Made by a program: the position numbers and the translations under genes. From assembly GCA_016180605.1 (NCBI GenBank), contig JACPAW010000016.1, positions 1-8,440 on the forward strand: DNA of 8,440 bases. The letters run 5' to 3'. Each line of letters starts with the position of its first letter. Positions within the stretch are counted from its first letter, which is position 1. Shown piece after piece: positions 5,427 to 8,440 of this stretch. Under the pieces are notes generated by a model. It saw only the letters and a program-made list of their open reading frames with translations. It had not been told where the DNA came from and ran no database searches. Source of the DNA: Candidatus Omnitrophota bacterium (GTDB lineage: Bacteria > Omnitrophota > Gorgyraeia > Aquiviventales > Aquiviventaceae).

Positions 5427-5798
5427 TTAATCATCATCTTCAAGGAGTTCGACGTTGAGGATTTTCAACTGAACGCGAGTCCACTCAGGATAGTGATCGG
5501 GGGTTTTCTTGAGCACCTTCGCCGTGATCAGGACTGGCTTGCCAAGCATGGTAGCATCCACCACCCCTTTTGTGGCGCGAGCTTCCATCGCAATGATCTC
5601 CAGCGTATCGGACATGACCAGGATGACAAAGGATGCTGGCTCTCCGTCTGGATCGAGGGCCACCAGCCACCCTCGCTTGGTCCCGGTCTCGCCTTCTGCC
5701 ACGTCTTCGAGAAAGGGCGTCGCGAGATCAGCCTGCACGCAGGTGGGAGCCATGAGGGCGACGAGGCTCAGGATGACGGGGAACGTGAGAGATTTCAT
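5427..5798 (-). CDS. Small exported protein of unknown function
   Basis: 123 residues; family not recognised. A Sec-type signal peptide is clear: Lys2, a hydrophobic core FPVILSLVALMAP (~6-18), and likely cleavage after VQA (23), giving a mature periplasmic or secreted protein of ~100 residues. The sequence around Cys20 is a poor lipobox, so a lipoprotein is unlikely. The mature part alternates beta-like stretches (GWLVALDPDG, SFVILVMSD, KPVLITAKVLKK, TRVQLKILNVELLE) and ends in an acidic EDDD tail; a small beta-barrel or OB-like fold is possible but inferred. ATG 5798 lies 12 nt after the hemC stop with only a weak SD, so it is probably co-transcribed. It separates hemC from cobA-hemD, and its stop is 10 nt from the 103-nt hairpin element. 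No link to heme synthesis is visible in the protein. Confidence 0.75.
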   Translation of the reverse strand: MKSLTFPVILSLVALMAPTCVQADLATPFLEDVAEGETGTKRGWLVALDPDGEPASFVILVMSDTLEIIAMEARATKGVVDATMLGKPVLITAKVLKKTPDHYPEWTRVQLKILNVELLEDDD

Positions 5799-5810
5799 AC
5801 CCGTTTCTAG

Positions 5811-6722
5811 TCACTCAGTTAAAAGACGCTGGGCGCCTTGGGCGTTCAGAGATTCGGCAAGCCGCTGACCTAATATTTTTGACTCTTGGGGAGAACCTTC
5901 AATCTTGCCTCGTATTTGAACGCTGCCATCACCCGCAACGACCGTTCCTTCCAACCTTAATACGTTCCCCTGGCACTCCGCAAATGCGGCAATCGGAACG
6001 CGGCACCCACCTCCTAAAGCCTGTAGAAACGTCCTTTCCGCCTCGACACTCCAGCGTGTTTCCAAATGATTCAGCTCGCGGGTCATTTGAAGGGCTGTAG
6101 CGTCTTCTTCGCGGGCTTCCACGGCAATCGCTCCTTGTCCTGGCTCAGGGAGCATTCGTGTCAGCTCAAGCACTTGCGTGATTTCCGCTTCAAGCCCAAG
6201 CCTCACAAGGCCGCACGCGGCAAGAATAATGGCGTCATATTGGCCCTCTTTGAGCTTGCGCAGGCGTGTATCCACATTACCGCGAAGATCCAGGAACTTC
6301 AAATCCTTCCGCCATAAGAGAAGCTGGCTTTTCCGACGCAGGCTCGAAGTCCCAACCCGTGAACCCGGTACAAGCGCTTCAAAGGATATGCCTTCTTTGG
6401 CCAGATAAGCATCTTGTGCTAGATCCCGCTTAAGAATAGCCGCGAGGGTCAACCCGGGCGGCTGGGTCAGCGGCAAATCTTTTAAGCTATGCACGGCAAT
6501 ATCGATTTCCCTGCGGCTAAGAGCTGCTTCGAGCTCTTTGACGAACACCCCCTCTTGCGGCATGGAAGCCAGAGGGGCTTCAGGATTGCGGTCGGCAAAG
6601 CTGTGGATGATTTTTACAGTGAAGGAATCTTGCGGATGGCAGGCCGCTAAAGATTCCATGACCCGTTGCGTTTGTTTTTGAGCAAGCCGGCTGGCTCGCG
6701 TTCCAATCACCCAACGTTTCAT
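5811..6722 (-). CDS. hemC: Hydroxymethylbilane synthase (porphobilinogen deaminase)
   Basis: Polymerises four porphobilinogens to the linear hydroxymethylbilane, the substrate of the HemD half encoded downstream. The 303 residues match the usual ~310. Motifs in order: IGTRASRLA (~6-14), GVFVKELEAAL (~58-68), DIAVHSLKDLP (~74-84) with catalytic Asp82, GTSSLRRKSQLL (~124-135), LDLRGNVDTRLRKL (~144-157), LPEPGQGAIAVE (~191-202) and the dipyrromethane-cofactor cysteine Cys240 in ALGGGCRVPIAA. ATG 6722 has GGAG 9 nt upstream. It starts 56 nt after the met8 stop. hemA, often found just before hemC in such clusters, is absent from this gap. The gene looks intact. Confidence 0.97.
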   Translation of the reverse strand: MKRWVIGTRASRLAQKQTQRVMESLAACHPQDSFTVKIIHSFADRNPEAPLASMPQEGVFVKELEAALSRREIDIAVHSLKDLPLTQPPGLTLAAILKRDLAQDAYLAKEGISFEALVPGSRVGTSSLRRKSQLLLWRKDLKFLDLRGNVDTRLRKLKEGQYDAIILAACGLVRLGLEAEITQVLELTRMLPEPGQGAIAVEAREEDATALQMTRELNHLETRWSVEAERTFLQALGGGCRVPIAAFAECQGNVLRLEGTVVAGDGSVQIRGKIEGSPQESKILGQRLAESLNAQGAQRLLTE

Positions 6723-6778
6723 GAGAATTCACTCCAAAACCGTTCAAGGGCCACTTCGCCACTCCTCTCATTTTGCCA

Positions 6779-7426
6779 CTAAGCGGCATATCGTTTCAGG
6801 AGCAATAAGGCCTCTTTCTTCGCTTCTTTTGGTTTTCCCTGCCGCATGAGTTGAAAGACGCGGCCCCGGACGATGGCATCAAAGTAGACTTTTCGATCTT
6901 GATAACGGGGGATCTTCCGCTTGGCAGTTCCCCGCAGATTCTTGAGCAATCGCAGCATCGGCAGGTATCCGGCATCGATCAGGGCGGCTAGCTCACTGCG
7001 CAAATACTTGCTTAACGAAGGGCTAAGCCCTCCGGTACTGATGGCAATCGTCAATGGGCCTTTTCGAAAAATGGCAGGGGCAATAAAGGTGCACAGCGGT
7101 GTCTGATCGACGACATTGGCAAAAATCCGATTGGCAGCCGCCTTGCGATGCACCATTTGGTTGATTTTAGTATCATCGGTTGCCGCATACACAAGCCATG
7201 CCCCCTTCAAGTCCCCTGCTCGGAATTGCCGCGTCCAATGCTGGATCAAGCCCTTTCTCGCATAATTCCTCAGGCGTTTTGTCGCTTCTGGACTAATCAG
7301 CCGGATGCGAGCCCCGCACTTTAAAAGAGCGGTCACCTTCCGCTGCGCGACCTGCCCTCCTCCGATGACCACGCATTGGCGAGAGCTTAAATCCGCAAAC
7401 AAAGGATAATAGACCCGAGCACGCAT
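6779..7426 (-). CDS. Precorrin-2 dehydrogenase / sirohydrochlorin ferrochelatase family (CysG N-domain, Met8-like)
   Basis: NAD-dependent oxidation of precorrin-2 to sirohydrochlorin, probably with iron insertion as in CysG N-domain and Met8 proteins. It uses the product of the CobA half of the downstream fusion, so the siroheme branch is encoded in one cluster. 215 residues from ATG 7426, chosen because AGGAG lies 7 nt upstream; an in-frame ATG at 7492 has no SD and adds an unfamily-like Cys-rich leader. Visible are the Rossmann motif VVIGGGQVAQRK (~19-30), AATDD (81-85) with the catalytic Asp pair, FANVVDQTPLCTFIAPAIF (~102-120) and ISTGGLSPSLSKYLRSEL (~129-146). The C-terminal ~60 residues are basic and helical-looking, as in the single-domain family. 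Two near-identical 15-nt direct repeats lie in the leader upstream. Confidence 0.92.
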   Translation of the reverse strand: MRARVYYPLFADLSSRQCVVIGGGQVAQRKVTALLKCGARIRLISPEATKRLRNYARKGLIQHWTRQFRAGDLKGAWLVYAATDDTKINQMVHRKAAANRIFANVVDQTPLCTFIAPAIFRKGPLTIAISTGGLSPSLSKYLRSELAALIDAGYLPMLRLLKNLRGTAKRKIPRYQDRKVYFDAIVRGRVFQLMRQGKPKEAKKEALLLLKRYAA

Positions 7427-7445
7427 GAGGCACTCCTTACGATTT

Positions 7446-7488
7446 CCGGAGCACAAATGCGGCATATAACACCCCGAAGCACAAATGC
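7446..7488 (-). promoter_or_regulatory. Paired 15-nt direct repeats in the met8-type gene leader
   Basis: On the plus strand CCGGAGCACAAATGC (7446-7460) and CCGAAGCACAAATGC (7474-7488) are identical at 14 of 15 bases and spaced 28 bp start to start. Each holds a small dyad, GCA-CAAA-TGC. Between them on the minus strand is TTATAT, a possible -10 box, but no good -35 is placed with it. Spacing and position just upstream of the SD would fit an operator pair; this is inference. Confidence 0.35.
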
Positions 7489-7554
7489 TCATGGATTCAA
7501 TTTAGCGTAGCATCACCCTGACACCCGCCCTAAACAATCACACGCCTGTGGCTG

Positions 7555-7920
7555 TTACTTTGTCGAGGTAAACGCAATCCTTCCCCCAATTCCATCAGGG
7601 CATGGTGGTTGATCGCAACACGTTCCCGTAATCATTAAGTCCATCTGTTCACCGGTTTCCGCACTACATACCTCTTCGTCTTGTGAGCTTCCTTCCAAGT
7701 CATACCCTTCTACCTGAACGTTGACGGTACAGACTCCTGAGACACCTTTCTGTATTTTCACCACCTCTACGGTTTGAACCGAATCAAGAAGCTCATACAC
7801 GCGTGACGGCCAGCACTTAGCTGATACAGATTGATCGAACGAAAGCATTGCGATAGAGAATGTCCACGCCCATAGTATGGGATTTATCGAGCACCTTCGG
7901 TATAGCGACACCCGATCCAT
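7555..7920 (-). CDS. Small secreted Cys-rich protein of unknown function
   Basis: 121 residues; family not recognised. ATG 7920 is preferred over the in-frame ATG 8007 because AAGGAG sits 5 nt upstream of it and a signal peptide follows at once: basic YRR (~7-9), hydrophobic ILWAWTFSIAMLSF (~15-28), likely cleavage after SVSA (34). The mature ~87 residues hold six cysteines (36, 64, 85, 101, 102, 107), including a TCCDQPPCPDG cluster, suggesting disulfides in the periplasm or outside the cell. The middle, TVEVVKIQKGVSGVCTVNVQVEG, looks beta-stranded. The reading frame is continuous with an upstream miaB-like fragment, which supplies no function here. The stop is 128 nt before the met8-type start; a link to tetrapyrrole synthesis is not evident. 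Confidence 0.7.
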   Translation of the reverse strand: MDRVSLYRRCSINPILWAWTFSIAMLSFDQSVSAKCWPSRVYELLDSVQTVEVVKIQKGVSGVCTVNVQVEGYDLEGSSQDEEVCSAETGEQMDLMITGTCCDQPPCPDGIGGRIAFTSTK

Positions 7921-7953
7921 TTCAGCTCCTTGTATCTGTCCCTCACGTGCCGG

Positions 7954-8007
7954 GTCTCGCTCATTCATTTGACATCCATACGTAACAATCGCAAGACGTT
8001 TGTTCAT
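7954..8007 (-). pseudogene. Remnant of the miaB 5' end (about 18 codons)
   Basis: ATG 8007 begins MNKRLAIVTYGCQMNERD, which matches the start of MiaB-type tRNA methylthiotransferases (typical ..L.I.TYGCQMNE.D..), including the first of the three cysteines (Cys12) that bind the auxiliary iron-sulfur cluster. Homology stops near codon 18-19; the frame then runs through PAREGQIQGAE into the secreted protein. No other MiaB sequence (radical SAM CxxxCxxC, TRAM domain) is present downstream. The fragment has no convincing SD. It is read as a recombination scar or captured gene start, not a functional gene. Confidence 0.6.
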
Positions 8008-8064
8008 TTCGTAAACTGTATTGTGTTACCGGAATTCCAGAAATGTGCCAACCCAGGAAAGGTT

Positions 8065-8088
8065 AGGCGGTCCTATTTTAGGACGCCT
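8065..8088. terminator. Hairpin between the right-edge gene and the miaB remnant (possible terminator)
   Basis: AGGCG-(G)-TCCTA / TAGGACGCCT forms a 10-bp stem with one bulged G and a TTT loop. It begins 12 nt past the stop of the right-edge gene on the minus strand. Only a weak pyrimidine stretch, AACCTTTCC, follows on that strand, so intrinsic termination is uncertain. TCCTATTTT is repeated at 8071-8079 and 8088-8096. Confidence 0.4.
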
Positions 8089-8100
8089 CCTATTTTCTCA

Positions 8101-8440
8101 TTAAGCTAATCCCAGAATGTTTCTCCATTCCTCCTGACGGAACTCTCGGAATGACGAATCTCGAACAGCGCGCGGCAGCATCCAACGTTCACGCCAATAC
8201 TTCACAATTGGCTCAATTGGTCGATGATGCCATTGAAGTCGTTTGGCTTCACCCCTCAAAAACCCTACTGCATTTGCTGCGAGCGGTGCAACGTAGACAC
8301 CACGCTTCACACCATGTCGAACAATGTCACCTGGAAGACCCAAGTAATTCAGTGCTCTCCGTATGACCCGAATCCTATAGTTTGGTCCACTTCCGAATTG
8401 GTACTTCGTAATTTCCTGGTCACCCAGGGATCGAAGATAT
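8101..8440 (-). CDS. C-terminal part of an unrecognised protein (5' end beyond window)
   Basis: An open frame runs from the window edge to TAA at 8103-8101, giving the last 112 residues. An internal TTG at 8343 need not be the start because the frame stays open upstream. The sequence is basic and aromatic-rich, with YQFGSGPNYRIRVIRRALNYLGLPGD, a VYVAPLAANAVGFLRGE segment and a PIVKYWRERWMLPRA segment rich in Trp and Arg; these look like conserved blocks, but I do not assign a family. No signal peptide or membrane segment is visible in this part. It is followed by a hairpin (8065-8088) and is on the same strand as the heme genes, without evidence of a shared transcript. Confidence 0.6.
   Translation of the reverse strand, partial: YLRSLGDQEITKYQFGSGPNYRIRVIRRALNYLGLPGDIVRHGVKRGVYVAPLAANAVGFLRGEAKRLQWHHRPIEPIVKYWRERWMLPRAVRDSSFREFRQEEWRNILGLA

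Noticed and set aside
7427..7492. Upstream ATG extension of the met8-type gene
   Set aside because: No SD, a Cys-rich leader foreign to the family, and overlap with the direct-repeat leader; ATG 7426 has a good AGGAG.

Overview
The window is bacterial and almost entirely a tetrapyrrole (heme/siroheme) biosynthesis locus read on the minus strand, so the genes run from right to left. Base composition is moderate. HemL implies 5-aminolevulinate synthesis by the glutamate (C5) route, and the terminal UbiE/MenG-type methyltransferase implies respiratory quinone synthesis. A fused CobA-HemD plus a free-standing Met8-type dehydrogenase is seen in several non-proteobacterial lineages. A Nitrospirota- or NC10-like organism is only a guess; the sequence does not settle the phylum.

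In transcription order (right to left): the 3' end of an unrecognised gene (8440-8101) and a hairpin; a remnant matching the first ~18 codons of miaB (8007-7954) directly upstream of a small secreted Cys-rich protein (7920-7555); met8/cysG-N precorrin-2 dehydrogenase (7426-6779); hemC (6722-5811); a small exported protein (5798-5427); an 830-base accessory stretch with no protein gene (5426-4598) holding hairpins, an IS200/IS605-like mini-element, broken tRNA-Arg copies, an intact tRNA-Arg(CCG) and a structured leader; then the tightly coupled block cobA-hemD (4597-3071), hemB (3074-1998), hemL (1998-745) and ubiE/menG (748 to beyond base 1).

Together: HemL makes ALA, HemB makes porphobilinogen, HemC makes hydroxymethylbilane, and the HemD half of the fusion makes uroporphyrinogen III. 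The CobA half methylates that to precorrin-2, and Met8 oxidises it to sirohydrochlorin on the siroheme branch. hemA, the late heme genes and a ferrochelatase are not in the window. The last four genes overlap as ATGA or TGATG junctions, so they are probably translationally coupled.

The unusual features are: a nested palindromic in-frame insertion inside ubiE; a ~33-residue insertion carrying a 7-nt tandem repeat beside the zinc site of hemB; tRNA-Arg 5'-half copies split in the D-loop; a 103-nt multi-hairpin element resembling an emptied IS200/IS605 transposon; a miaB start fragment in front of a secreted protein gene; and a multi-stem leader in front of cobA-hemD.
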